Shown here: in pieces, positions 40,185 to 48,844 of the stretch
Layout: the number at the start of each line of letters is the position of its first letter
Numbering within the stretch: the first letter of the stretch is position 1
Assembly: GCA_947259185.1 (NCBI GenBank)
Contig: CAMYKT010000006.1
Coordinates: forward strand, 9,075-73,074
Source of the DNA: an uncultured Methanobacteriaceae archaeon
GTDB taxonomy: Archaea; Methanobacteriota; Methanobacteria; Methanobacteriales; Methanobacteriaceae
DNA length: 64,000 nucleotides
Direction of reading: 5' to 3'
Made by a program: the position numbers and the translations under genes
Notes under the pieces: generated by a model
What the model was told of the DNA's origin: nothing
The model's database searches: none
The model's input: the letters and a program-made list of their open reading frames with translations, nothing else

Positions 40185-40257
40185 AGCCTCGAGCGGGAAT
40201 TGAACCCGCGACCTCGGGATTACGAATCCCGCGCTATACCGGCTAAGCTATCGAGGC
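40185..40257 (-). tRNA. tRNA-Thr (anticodon CGU)
   Basis: The minus-strand sequence folds into a standard cloverleaf of 73 nt: acceptor GCCTCGA/TCGAGGC, anticodon stem CGGGA/TCCCG with loop TTCGTAA (anticodon CGU), and T-arm GCGGG/CCCGC with loop TTCAATT. The discriminator is U73, the usual archaeal threonine identity base. No intron and no encoded CCA are seen. It begins only 10 bp after the MBL gene on the same strand, so it may be co-transcribed with it. Confidence 0.96.
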
Positions 40258-40267
40258 AAAAATATTA

Positions 40268-41069
40268 TCAGTAATCATCCAGAGACTGCTGATTACTCAT
40301 AATTTCATCTAAATTAATTTTCATTCCATCCCGGGCGGCTAAAACTGGAATACCAGTTTGTTTTTTTATTCTTAGAGCTTCACCTTCGGGATCATTTAAA
40401 ATCATTTTCATCCCCAGGTGAGTCATAATACCCAGGCGAGGGGATACTTCCTCCACTAACAGGGCAAAATCATCACTGCACATATGCCCAGGGATATGTT
40501 CATTATGTGGTCTTATAACACTTGCTATTAATATATCCGCCCCCTGATGAGATTTTGATAATTTCTCAAAGTACTCTGTATCAGAAGTATAGGATATGGT
40601 TATGTCCTTATGCTGGAATTGGAATCCCAGAGTAGTAGGATCACCATGGATGGTTGGAGTTGCTTTAATACTAATTTTATCAAGTTTAGTTACATTATAT
40701 GGTTCCATGGTCATTACTTTAGATTTTCCAAGGTGATAGCTAGAGATACATGGACCCCAGTGTTTATATCCCTTTATAACACTTCTACTTCCAATAACTA
40801 CACCACGGTTACGGGTCATACCTCTGGTTAAAGCTTCAATCATGACCTCCCCATCACCATAATGATCGGTGTGGGAGTGAGATATTAAAATCCCGTCTAA
40901 TTTTAAAGGATTCAAACCAAACTGATAGCTTCTAACCAGTGCCCCGGGACCCGGATCCACATGTAAATTTTTCCCAGAAATTCCATCGATTCTAAATCCA
41001 CCAGTCATCCTCTTCTGGGTAATGGTGGCGAAACCGTCCACCACCACTTCCTAAAAAAGTTAAGTCCAT
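40268..41069 (-). CDS. MBL-fold metallohydrolase with frameshift near its 5' end
   Basis: This is a beta-lactamase-fold hydrolase with HSHTDH near residue 62 of the repaired protein, further ligands in the TIHGD and SDTE stretches, and a terminal THLG. The true start is ATG at 41069, directly after AGGTGATAAT, reading [13 protein letters not shown]. The frame is then lost: the rest of the gene, [16 protein letters not shown] onward, is in another frame. Removing one base in the three-base run at 41031-41033 restores a 266-residue protein. A GTG at 41047 opens the downstream frame but omits the first strand and has no ribosome site. It may be a mutation or a sequence error. Substrate unknown. 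Confidence 0.82.
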
Positions 41070-41120
41070 ATTATCACCTGATTTTTTTTATATATGAATT
41101 ATGGATTTAAATCCTATTTA

Positions 41121-42047
41121 TTAATCGGATTTACATAATATTATATCACATCGAAGAGGAGATTGGTTTCGCTTCAAGCACAGGCTTTCATTTTCAATCA
41201 CCACCAGGTCTCCTTCTAAAATATCCCCCTCTCCAGTGAAGAACATCATAACCTTATCCCCTGGTTTGGCCAGCTGCCTCCAGTTGATATCAAATGCCTG
41301 AACATCCTTTCCTAATACTATTTCCAACCTATCTTCATCTACAGTAACGACCCGACCCACTTCTCCTTGAGTAAGTATCCGGGAAGCCAGGTTAATGGCT
41401 TCTGCTTTTTCCAGAAGGTCTTTTTTGAGTTTTTGTCTCCATTTTTGTAGTAATTTTACATCACGGACCACAGTCTCACGGAGTATCTCTTGTGACTCTT
41501 TCTTATCTAAAGCCGGCGTTTTTATGAATAGATCACAAGAACTACCTACCGAAGGTGTTTTTTGAGCAACCTCCTCCATTACTTTTTGGAAAATAGTTTC
41601 AATTTCCTTTAAAGTAGTTTTGGATTTCCAGTGCTTTTTTAAAATATTAGATGCTGATTCCTTGGTGAATTTATTGCCAAATACAATTATGGAACTTTCT
41701 CCCTTATCCATTTTAGTGATATTAGAACCAGTTAATTCTATTATCTGAAAACCATTGGTAGTGGCGTATATTCGTCGCCTTTTGGTTTCAAAGGAGCTTT
41801 TTGAACTTACTTCCCCCACCCCCACCTTACCCAGACTACGCAATTTTACCGCATCATCAGTAAGTTTCAAGGTTATTTCCAGTTCACTGGCTCTTTTTTT
41901 TAATTGAGATTCATTTTCAATCTTACCGGAATATAATTCATCTTCTAATATTTCACGATTGGATTTATCTCCAAAAAAAGCTATCCTGCGTTTATCTCCA
42001 GCCATAACACAGCCCTGGGCACCAATATAAGTTATTATGAGACTCAT
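41121..42047 (-). CDS. DUF2121 protein, Connectase (proteasome-like ligase) homologue
   Basis: This methanogen protein belongs to DUF2121. The Methanocaldococcus member was shown to be Connectase, a specific protein ligase that shares the Ntn-hydrolase fold of proteasome beta subunits and uses an N-terminal nucleophile on a KDPGA motif in MtrA. The opening MSLIITYIGAQGCVMAGDKRR follows the beta-subunit pattern. After Met removal residue 1 would be Ser, not Thr. A second, beta-rich domain covers about 215-308. The protein has 308 residues. TATA-like sequence lies about 33 bp before its start. Activity is inferred from the family. Confidence 0.82.
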   Translation of the reverse strand: MSLIITYIGAQGCVMAGDKRRIAFFGDKSNREILEDELYSGKIENESQLKKRASELEITLKLTDDAVKLRSLGKVGVGEVSSKSSFETKRRRIYATTNGFQIIELTGSNITKMDKGESSIIVFGNKFTKESASNILKKHWKSKTTLKEIETIFQKVMEEVAQKTPSVGSSCDLFIKTPALDKKESQEILRETVVRDVKLLQKWRQKLKKDLLEKAEAINLASRILTQGEVGRVVTVDEDRLEIVLGKDVQAFDINWRQLAKPGDKVMMFFTGEGDILEGDLVVIENESLCLKRNQSPLRCDIILCKSD

Positions 42048-42428
42048 AACTACACCTTTTATATCTTTAAATGTATTTTATAAGGGGATAAATATGTTCA
42101 TTAGAGTATTTATTATAAAAATATAAATCCACTCATATATTTACTAATCAATTTTATTATAAAGACTTTTTTTTAGATTTTATTATTTTTTAAATAAAAA
42201 TTTATGCTATTAATTTAAGATTGGAAATCTTTTTTTAATGCTAATTAAGAACCTGCCTTTATAAAAAAGCAATTAATAAGGGTTAATAAATAAATACAAC
42301 ATTATCACCTTATCTTACTAAAGAAAAATTTACCTTATATTAAATTCATAATAATAATCAATTTAAATAAATTTCGCTCAGGGTAGGTCTAATCCCTGAG
42401 GGAATATTTGATTAAATGAGGAATTTAA
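42048..42428. promoter_or_regulatory. Divergent promoter region, Connectase homologue / YyaL-type protein
   Basis: About 380 bp without a gene. On the minus side TTATAAAATA (about 42075-42083) is a good TATA box for the DUF2121 gene, giving a short leader. On the plus side a hairpin (42377-42400) lies within the presumed leader of the thioredoxin-domain gene. Confidence 0.5.
42377..42400 (+). promoter_or_regulatory. Hairpin in the leader of the YyaL-type gene
   Basis: CTCAGGG at 42377-42383 and CCCTGAG at 42394-42400 are exact inverted copies separated by a 10-base loop, ending 28 bp before the ATG. It could be an operator for a dimeric regulator or an RNA hairpin near the ribosome site. Confidence 0.5.
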
Positions 42429-44540
42429 ATGGTCTCCCGGGATAAGGAAAAAAAATTTGAAAACCATCTGATTAATGAGAAAAGCCCCTATTTACTCCAG
42501 CATGCCCATAACCCTGTAGACTGGCATCCATGGACCGAAGATACGTTTTCAAAAGCTAAAAATGATAATAAACCTGTTTTTTTATCTATTGGTTATTCAA
42601 CCTGCCACTGGTGTCATGTCATGGCCCATGAATCCTTTGAAGATCAGGAAATAGGTGAATTGATAAACCGGGTATTTGTACCGGTAAAAGTAGACCGTGA
42701 AGAAAGGCCAGATATTGATAATACCTACATGAATGTTTGCCAAATGATGACCGGTAGTGGAGGATGGCCTTTAACTATTATAATGACCCCTGATAAGAAG
42801 CCATTTTTTTCAGGAACTTATTTTCCTAAAGAAAGTCGTTACGGAAGTGCAGGGCTAAAAGACATTATTTTGAAAGTGGATGAGTTATGGAGAAATAACC
42901 CTCAAGAGGCACTTGAATCGGCAGATAAGATAGTAAATTTACTAGAAAAGATATCAGTGGTTGAAAATAAAGAGGATCTGAATACAGACCTTTTAGATAA
43001 TGCTTATAATGCCTTAAAAGATTCCTTCGATGATGTCCATGGAGGTTTCGGGATGATACAAAAGTTCCCCACCCCCCATAACCTTTACTTTTTACTGAGA
43101 TACTGGAAGAGAAGCTCCATCACTTATTCCTGGGAGATGGTAAAAAAAACCCTGGATCGGATGCAGCAGGGAGGTATTTATGACCAGGTGGGATTTGGTT
43201 TTCACCGTTATGCAGTGGATCCTGAATGGCTGGTACCTCATTTTGAGAAAATGCTTTATGACCAGGCCTTAATTTCCATGGCCTATATGGAATCTTTTCA
43301 AATTAGTGGGGAGGAAAAATATGCTAAAACTGCAAAGGAAATATTTGAATATGTTTTAAGAGATTTAAAATCTCCAGAGGGTGGTTTTTACTCAGCTGAA
43401 GACGCGGATAGTGAAGGAGTTGAGGGTAAGTTTTATGTGTGGAGTAAAGAAGAAATTGATGTTATTTTAGGGGATAGTTCTGAATTTATATGTGATATTT
43501 TCCAGGTGAAAAAAGAAGGAAACTTTGCAGAAGAATCCACCGGGGAAAAAACGGGGAAAAATATTTTATTTTTGAAAAATTCTTTAGAAGAGATTTCTAA
43601 AGAAAAACAAATAAGTCTAAGAAAACTGGAAGAAAAAATAGAAGAGTCACGTAAAAAGTTATTCCAGTTTAGGAAAACCCGAATACATCCCCATAAAGAC
43701 GATAAAATACTCACCGACTGGAATGGTCTTATGATAGCGGCCCTTTCCCGGGGTGCGCAGGTATTTAAGGAAGAAAGATACTTGAAAGCTGCTGAAAAAG
43801 CAGTGGATTTTATTTTTAAGAAACTGTATTCTAATCAAAGATTGATGCATCGCTATCGAGAAGGAGAAGGAGCTATAAATGGATATCTAGATGACTATGC
43901 CTTCCTTATCTGGGGACTTCTAGAGCTTTATCAGGCCAGTTTCAAAGTTGAATACCTTTCTAAAGCTTTTGAATTAAATCAGGCGTTGTTGGATCAATTT
44001 TTAGATAAAAGTGAGGGAGGCTTTTATTTTACACCTGAGGATGGAGAAAAGGTCCTATTACGAAAAAAAGAAAGTTATGATAGTGCCATACCCTCTGGAA
44101 ACTCGGTTCAAACACTTAACCTGTTAAAGATGAGTCTTTTAAGTGAAAATGCCCGATTGAAGGAGATTGCCAGGGATTGCCTGATTTATTTTTCATCTAA
44201 AATAAATAGATCACCCCTGGGGCACACCCACTTTATAAATGCCCTGGATTTTGAATGGGGACCTTACTGGGAATTGGTAATTGCCTGTCCTCCTGGTAAT
44301 AAGAATTCTGAAAAAATAAGCCAGATGCTGAATAATTATTTCCTGCCTAACATTACTATGGTTTTAAAAGAAGAGGATTTAGAAGATAAATGGCCTTTTG
44401 AAGTTCAAGACTCTTTCCAGGCAAAAAAACCCATTGAAAATCAATGCACTGCTTATCTATGTTCAGATAAAGACTGTAAAGATCCAACAACTAAAATAGG
44501 TGAATTATTAAGTTTTATAAATCCTAAAACTGTATCCTGA
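42429..44540 (+). CDS. YyaL/SSP411-type thioredoxin-domain protein (DUF255)
   Basis: The N-terminal ~170 residues form a thioredoxin-like domain with [10 protein letters not shown] (CxxC pair). The rest is an alpha/alpha-barrel domain related to N-acylglucosamine 2-epimerase or cellobiose 2-epimerase-like toroids. The opening [21 protein letters not shown] is the family signature. The length of 703 residues is usual. The cellular role of these proteins is not settled. It stands 47 bp before the CopB-type ATPase, so the two may be co-transcribed. Confidence 0.92.
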   Translation: MVSRDKEKKFENHLINEKSPYLLQHAHNPVDWHPWTEDTFSKAKNDNKPVFLSIGYSTCHWCHVMAHESFEDQEIGELINRVFVPVKVDREERPDIDNTYMNVCQMMTGSGGWPLTIIMTPDKKPFFSGTYFPKESRYGSAGLKDIILKVDELWRNNPQEALESADKIVNLLEKISVVENKEDLNTDLLDNAYNALKDSFDDVHGGFGMIQKFPTPHNLYFLLRYWKRSSITYSWEMVKKTLDRMQQGGIYDQVGFGFHRYAVDPEWLVPHFEKMLYDQALISMAYMESFQISGEEKYAKTAKEIFEYVLRDLKSPEGGFYSAEDADSEGVEGKFYVWSKEEIDVILGDSSEFICDIFQVKKEGNFAEESTGEKTGKNILFLKNSLEEISKEKQISLRKLEEKIEESRKKLFQFRKTRIHPHKDDKILTDWNGLMIAALSRGAQVFKEERYLKAAEKAVDFIFKKLYSNQRLMHRYREGEGAINGYLDDYAFLIWGLLELYQASFKVEYLSKAFELNQALLDQFLDKSEGGFYFTPEDGEKVLLRKKESYDSAIPSGNSVQTLNLLKMSLLSENARLKEIARDCLIYFSSKINRSPLGHTHFINALDFEWGPYWELVIACPPGNKNSEKISQMLNNYFLPNITMVLKEEDLEDKWPFEVQDSFQAKKPIENQCTAYLCSDKDCKDPTTKIGELLSFINPKTVS

Positions 44541-44587
44541 TTGTTCCCGATTAAAAACGCATCAAAAATGAAATAAGGAGGTTTTAA

Positions 44588-46762
44588 ATGAGATCTGATA
44601 ATAATGAACCTGAAAAAAATAAAAAGCCTCATGAAAAACATCACAGCCCCCACCAACATGAAAAAACCCCCACACACCAGCCCCAAAAAGAAAAAAAGAA
44701 AAAATCAGTGGAAAAACAAAAAGATTCCAGCCATAACCATGGCGTCGATCATGTTCCATCAGAAGAATCTACATTAAAACATAAGTCTCATCACGGACAT
44801 ATGATGGAGGATTATAAGAAAAGATTCTTGGTATCGGTGATACTGACATTTCCTGTATTTTTATTATCCCCCATGATCCAGGAAGCAATAGGTATACGGG
44901 ATTTTATTAGTTTTCCTGGCGATGAATATGTTTTTTTCATTTTAGCCTCTTTAGTATTTGTTTACGGTGGTTATCCTTTCATCAAAGGTTTTGTTAAAGA
45001 ATCAAAAAATAAAAGACCAGGGATGATGACCCTGATAGCCGTAGCAATAATTGTCTCCTATGCTTACAGTACCGCGGTTATTTTTGGGCTTCCCGGCATG
45101 GAACTATTTCCAGAACTGGTAATACTTATAGATATCATGCTCCTGGGTCACTGGATTGAGATGAGATCTATCCAGGGCGCATCTAAAGCCCTGGAGAAAT
45201 TAGCGAAACTATTACCAAAAAAAGCCCACCTATTAACTGATGATGGAAAAATAAAGAATGTGCCTCTAAAGTCTCTCCAGATTAATGATAAAGTACTGGT
45301 TAAGCCTGGTGAAAAAATTCCTGCTGATGGAAAAATTATAGCAGGTAAAAGTTTCATAAATGAGGCTTTACTGACTGGAGAGTCTACTCCTTTAGATAAA
45401 ACAGTTGGTGATGAAGTTATTGGCGGATCCATAAATGGTGAAGGTTCTATTACCATTGAAATAGAAAAAACTGGTAAAGATTCTTTTTTGTCTCAGGTTA
45501 TTGATCTGGTTAATCAGGCCCAGGAAAGAAAATCACATACTCAAGATTTAACTGACCGGGCAGGTTTATGGCTTACCATTATCGCGTTAGGATCCGGAGC
45601 CATTACTATCCTTGTCTGGTTTGGTATTTTTAATATGAATTTTGCCTTTTCTTTAGAACGAACCGTGACCGTAATGGTAACTGCCTGCCCTCATGCCCTG
45701 GGATTAGCCATACCTCTGGTAATAGCCGTTTCTACATCAATATCTGCCAAAAATGGATTTTTAATTAAAAATAGAAGCAATTTTGAAGATTCCAGGGACA
45801 TTGATGCGGTCATATTTGATAAAACCGGTACTCTAACCCGGGGAGAACTGGGAGTAAGTGATATTTATTCACTTAACAGTGAATACGATGAAGGATATCT
45901 TTTAAAGTATGCTGCTTCTGTAGAATCTAAATCAGAACATCCCATAGCTCAAGGTATTGTATCTGCAGTGGAAGAAACTTTTCAGGTAGAAGAATTTGAA
46001 TCACATCCTGGAAAAGGAATTTCAGGGATGGTGGATTCAAAAAAAATAGAAGTAGTTAGTCCCGGCTTTATTAAAGAAAGAGGAATAGAACCAGAAGATA
46101 AACAGGTCTTAAATCTTTTTTCTCAGGGAAAAACTGTGGTTTTCATATTAATTGATGACGAACTGGCAGGTTGCATCGCCCTGGCAGATGTTATTAGAGA
46201 AGAATCCGCGGAAGCCATAAAGCAACTTCAAAACAAAGGAATAAAGTGCATAATGCTCACTGGTGATACCGAAGGTGTGGCTCGATGGGTTTCTGATGAA
46301 TTAAAATTAGATGAATACTTCTACCAGGTCCTTCCTAAAGAAAAAGCAGAAAAAGTCAAAGAAATTCAAGATAGGGGCTTTAAAGTGGCCATGACGGGAG
46401 ATGGAGTTAACGATGCCCCGGCACTGGCCCAGTCAGATGTGGGAATAGCCATTGGAGCAGGTACAGATGTGGCCATGGAAACTGCAGATATTATTCTGGT
46501 AAGGAGTAATCCATTAGATGTGGTGGCCCTTTTAGAACTTTCTTCTGCCACCTATCGTAAGATGTGGGAAAACCTCCTGTGGGCCAGTGGATACAATGCA
46601 TTTGCCATACCCCTGGCAGCAGGAGTGCTTTATTACCAGGGTATATTACTTAGCCCTGCAATGGGTGCTATTTTAATGTCTCTGAGTACGGTTATTGTTG
46701 CCTTAAATGCCCAGCTCTTTAAATTCAACCCACCAAAGTTAAGGGGAAGGGATAATAATTAA
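44588..46762 (+). CDS. copB: CopB-type copper P-type ATPase
   Basis: This heavy-metal P1B ATPase exports copper. The transmembrane metal site is CPHALG (CPH rather than CPC), the mark of the CopB/P1B-3 group. DKTGTLTRGE holds the phosphorylated Asp, TGES the actuator loop, and TGDGVNDAPA the hinge. The first ~75 residues are a histidine-rich tail (for example HHSPHQH and HKSHHGHM) in place of CxxC metal-binding domains. The protein has 724 residues with eight expected helices. AAGGAGG lies just before the ATG. No CopY-like regulator is adjacent. Confidence 0.93.
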   Translation: MRSDNNEPEKNKKPHEKHHSPHQHEKTPTHQPQKEKKKKSVEKQKDSSHNHGVDHVPSEESTLKHKSHHGHMMEDYKKRFLVSVILTFPVFLLSPMIQEAIGIRDFISFPGDEYVFFILASLVFVYGGYPFIKGFVKESKNKRPGMMTLIAVAIIVSYAYSTAVIFGLPGMELFPELVILIDIMLLGHWIEMRSIQGASKALEKLAKLLPKKAHLLTDDGKIKNVPLKSLQINDKVLVKPGEKIPADGKIIAGKSFINEALLTGESTPLDKTVGDEVIGGSINGEGSITIEIEKTGKDSFLSQVIDLVNQAQERKSHTQDLTDRAGLWLTIIALGSGAITILVWFGIFNMNFAFSLERTVTVMVTACPHALGLAIPLVIAVSTSISAKNGFLIKNRSNFEDSRDIDAVIFDKTGTLTRGELGVSDIYSLNSEYDEGYLLKYAASVESKSEHPIAQGIVSAVEETFQVEEFESHPGKGISGMVDSKKIEVVSPGFIKERGIEPEDKQVLNLFSQGKTVVFILIDDELAGCIALADVIREESAEAIKQLQNKGIKCIMLTGDTEGVARWVSDELKLDEYFYQVLPKEKAEKVKEIQDRGFKVAMTGDGVNDAPALAQSDVGIAIGAGTDVAMETADIILVRSNPLDVVALLELSSATYRKMWENLLWASGYNAFAIPLAAGVLYYQGILLSPAMGAILMSLSTVIVALNAQLFKFNPPKLRGRDNN

Positions 46763-46976
46763 TGAAATTTTTACAAAATATAATTAATTAAATGCCTTAT
46801 CACGAAATAATAAAAATTAAAACTTTAATAAAGAAAGTAGGCTATTATAGTCTTTATATTATAAAAAAAGTCATTTTTTTTATTTTCTTATAAATAATAC
46901 TCAAATAAAACCATAAATTAAATACATTATAGGGGCCATATAATTATTATTAATGAATAAATTTGTAGGTGGTAAT

Positions 46977-47561
46977 ATGGAAAAAACCCTGGAAAACTTA
47001 ACCAAAGCCTTTATTGGAGAAAGCCAAGCTAGAAATAGATATACCTTTTATTCTAAAACTGCTAAAAAAGAAGGATTCCCTCAAATTTCTGAACTATTTC
47101 TCAGTACTGCGGATAATGAACGAGAACATGCCAAATGGTTGTTCCGTTTAATAAATGAGCTTAAAAAAGAATCAGGAAAACCCATAGATTCCATAATTGT
47201 GGAAGCAGAAGCACCAACCACATTAGGGACTACTGTTGAAAACCTTAAATCCGCTATTGCAGGCGAGCATTATGAAAATACAGAAATGTATCCAGAATTT
47301 GCAAAAGTAGCAGAAGAAGAAGGATATAAAGATATTGCTAAACGTTTAAGATCCATATCCAAAGCAGAAGAACATCACGAAGCCAGATATATAAGATTAC
47401 TGGAGATAGTGGAATCTGGCACTGCTTTTGAAAAAACCGAAGAAGTAACCTGGATATGTCAAAAATGTGCCTATACCCACCAGGGTACTACTCCCCCAGA
47501 AGAATGTCCTTCCTGTGATCATCCTACCAAATACTTTGAAATTCTTTGTGAAGAATATTAA
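46977..47561 (+). CDS. Rubrerythrin
   Basis: This non-haem diiron peroxidase has a C-terminal rubredoxin domain and protects against hydrogen peroxide. The four-helix domain carries ExxH-type iron ligands (GESQAR, EREHAK, GEHYENTEMY, EEHHEARY). The rubredoxin motif is CQKC and CPSC near residues 166 and 181. The ATG at 46977 is preceded by AGGTGGTAAT and is preferred to an ATG 24 bp earlier, giving 194 residues. It is paired with the superoxide reductase gene 24 bp downstream. Confidence 0.95.
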   Translation: MEKTLENLTKAFIGESQARNRYTFYSKTAKKEGFPQISELFLSTADNEREHAKWLFRLINELKKESGKPIDSIIVEAEAPTTLGTTVENLKSAIAGEHYENTEMYPEFAKVAEEEGYKDIAKRLRSISKAEEHHEARYIRLLEIVESGTAFEKTEEVTWICQKCAYTHQGTTPPEECPSCDHPTKYFEILCEEY

Positions 47562-47585
47562 TTAAACAAGTTAGAAGGATAGTAA

Positions 47586-47969
47586 ATGACCAAAATAAAA
47601 GAAATATATCGTTGTAATGTATGCGGCAATATAGTAGAAATGGTTCATGGCGGTGTGGGTGAATTGATATGCTGTGGGCAGCCTATGGAACAATTAATTG
47701 AAAGACAAACTGATGTAGGTCCTGAAAAACACATACCTATCATTGAAAAAACCAAAAAGGGGATTAAAGTAAAGATAGGAGAAGTACCGCACCCTATGGA
47801 AGAAAATCATTATATTGAGTGGGTGGAATTAATTATTGATGGAAAAGCCTACCGTGAATTCTTAGAACCTGGAGATGCTCCTGAAGTAGAATTCAATTTG
47901 GATATTCCGGAAGATTCAACTTTGAAAGTCAGAGAATACTGTAATATTCATGGATTGTGGCATGCCTGA
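47586..47969 (+). CDS. Superoxide reductase (desulfoferrodoxin type)
   Basis: This enzyme reduces superoxide to hydrogen peroxide. The N-terminal desulforedoxin-type site uses YRCNVCG and ICCG. The catalytic iron centre is formed by His in EKHIP, His in VPHPM and NHYIEW, Cys and His in YCNIHG. The length of 127 residues is typical of 2Fe superoxide reductases. Together with the upstream rubrerythrin it forms a superoxide-to-water detoxification pair for a strict anaerobe. A strong T-run follows. Confidence 0.95.
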   Translation: MTKIKEIYRCNVCGNIVEMVHGGVGELICCGQPMEQLIERQTDVGPEKHIPIIEKTKKGIKVKIGEVPHPMEENHYIEWVELIIDGKAYREFLEPGDAPEVEFNLDIPEDSTLKVREYCNIHGLWHA

Positions 47970-47997
47970 GATTGAATTAATGAAACCCCTGATATAA

Positions 47998-48013
47998 TTT
48001 TTTTTCTTTTTTT
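47998..48013 (+). terminator. Oligo-T terminator after superoxide reductase
   Basis: Eight T, one C and seven T follow the superoxide reductase gene by about 28 bp. Archaeal RNA polymerase terminates at such T-rich runs without a hairpin. Confidence 0.6.
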
Positions 48014-48268
48014 AATACAATCTGCATAATGAACTAAAATAATATAAAAACCCTCTTTTTTGATCTTTTAATTTTTTATTAAATTTTTCTGAAATTATTT
48101 TATAGGGCCTTTCATCATCTCACCATTTATATATCTTAATAGAAATTAATAGTGTATAATGGTAAATAGAAAACTCTGCCCTGATAGTATGGAATAATTA
48201 AATAAAAATTATTATTTTCTATAATAAACCAGCCATTAAAAAAATAGAAGAATAAATTAAGTGGGAAA

Positions 48269-48766
48269 ATGAAAAGCAAATTAACTGTCTTTATAACCCT
48301 TATATTGATTACTTTCATTTTTGGTTGCATACAATCTGATGTAAGTAATATTGAGGAGTTAATACCCCAGATTAATGACCATTTAAAAAAAGGGGATGGG
48401 CATTATAACCAGGCAGCGCAGGATTTGAATAATTTTAATATGGATGGTGCTATTGAAAATTCAAATCAAGCCACCAATGAATTTAATATGGCCCGATCTT
48501 CTGCTTCAGAAGCACTAATTTATGCCCAGAACTCAAAGGAAAATGTTTTCATCCAGTATATAGAGCTGGCAGTTTTAGAAATAGATGCGAAATTAAATGC
48601 AACTTCTGAACTTAGAAGTGCAGCCCAGTCTTTCCAGAGTGGAAGAAATCAAACTGGAAACACTAATTTGAAAATGGCCAATGGTTTGATGCAGGATGCA
48701 CTGAAGTATCAAAAAGAGAGGGAAACCCTGGTCAGTCAAAACCCAGCAAAATTTAAAGATACCTGA
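48269..48766 (+). CDS. Lipoprotein of unknown function
   Basis: No family is recognised. A signal peptide ends in a lipobox-like IFGC, so Cys20 is likely lipid-modified and the protein is anchored outside the cell. The remaining ~145 residues are helical and polar, rich in Asn, Gln and Ala with heptad-like spacing, and probably fold as an antiparallel helical hairpin or bundle. It is a single gene flanked by T-run terminators. Confidence 0.7.
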   Translation: MKSKLTVFITLILITFIFGCIQSDVSNIEELIPQINDHLKKGDGHYNQAAQDLNNFNMDGAIENSNQATNEFNMARSSASEALIYAQNSKENVFIQYIELAVLEIDAKLNATSELRSAAQSFQSGRNQTGNTNLKMANGLMQDALKYQKERETLVSQNPAKFKDT

Positions 48767-48776
48767 TGAAAAATCA

Positions 48777-48794
48777 TTTTTTTTATAATTTTTT
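48777..48794 (+). terminator. Oligo-T terminator after the lipoprotein gene
   Basis: Eight T (48777-48784) and six T (48789-48794) follow the lipoprotein stop codon by about 10 bp and lie before the RecJ-like gene. Confidence 0.55.
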
Positions 48795-48844
48795 AAGAAT
48801 ATACATTAAATTAACTAATTAATTTCACATTAAAGAGGGAAAAA

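Noticed and set aside
41047..41069. GTG at 41047 as the start of the MBL hydrolase
   Set aside because: It lacks a ribosome site and would drop the first strand, which is encoded from the ATG at 41069 with a perfect site in another frame.
40185..41069. MBL protein as RNase Z because it adjoins a tRNA gene
   Set aside because: The sequence around the motifs does not resemble RNase Z in its exosite or length, and adjacency alone is weak evidence.
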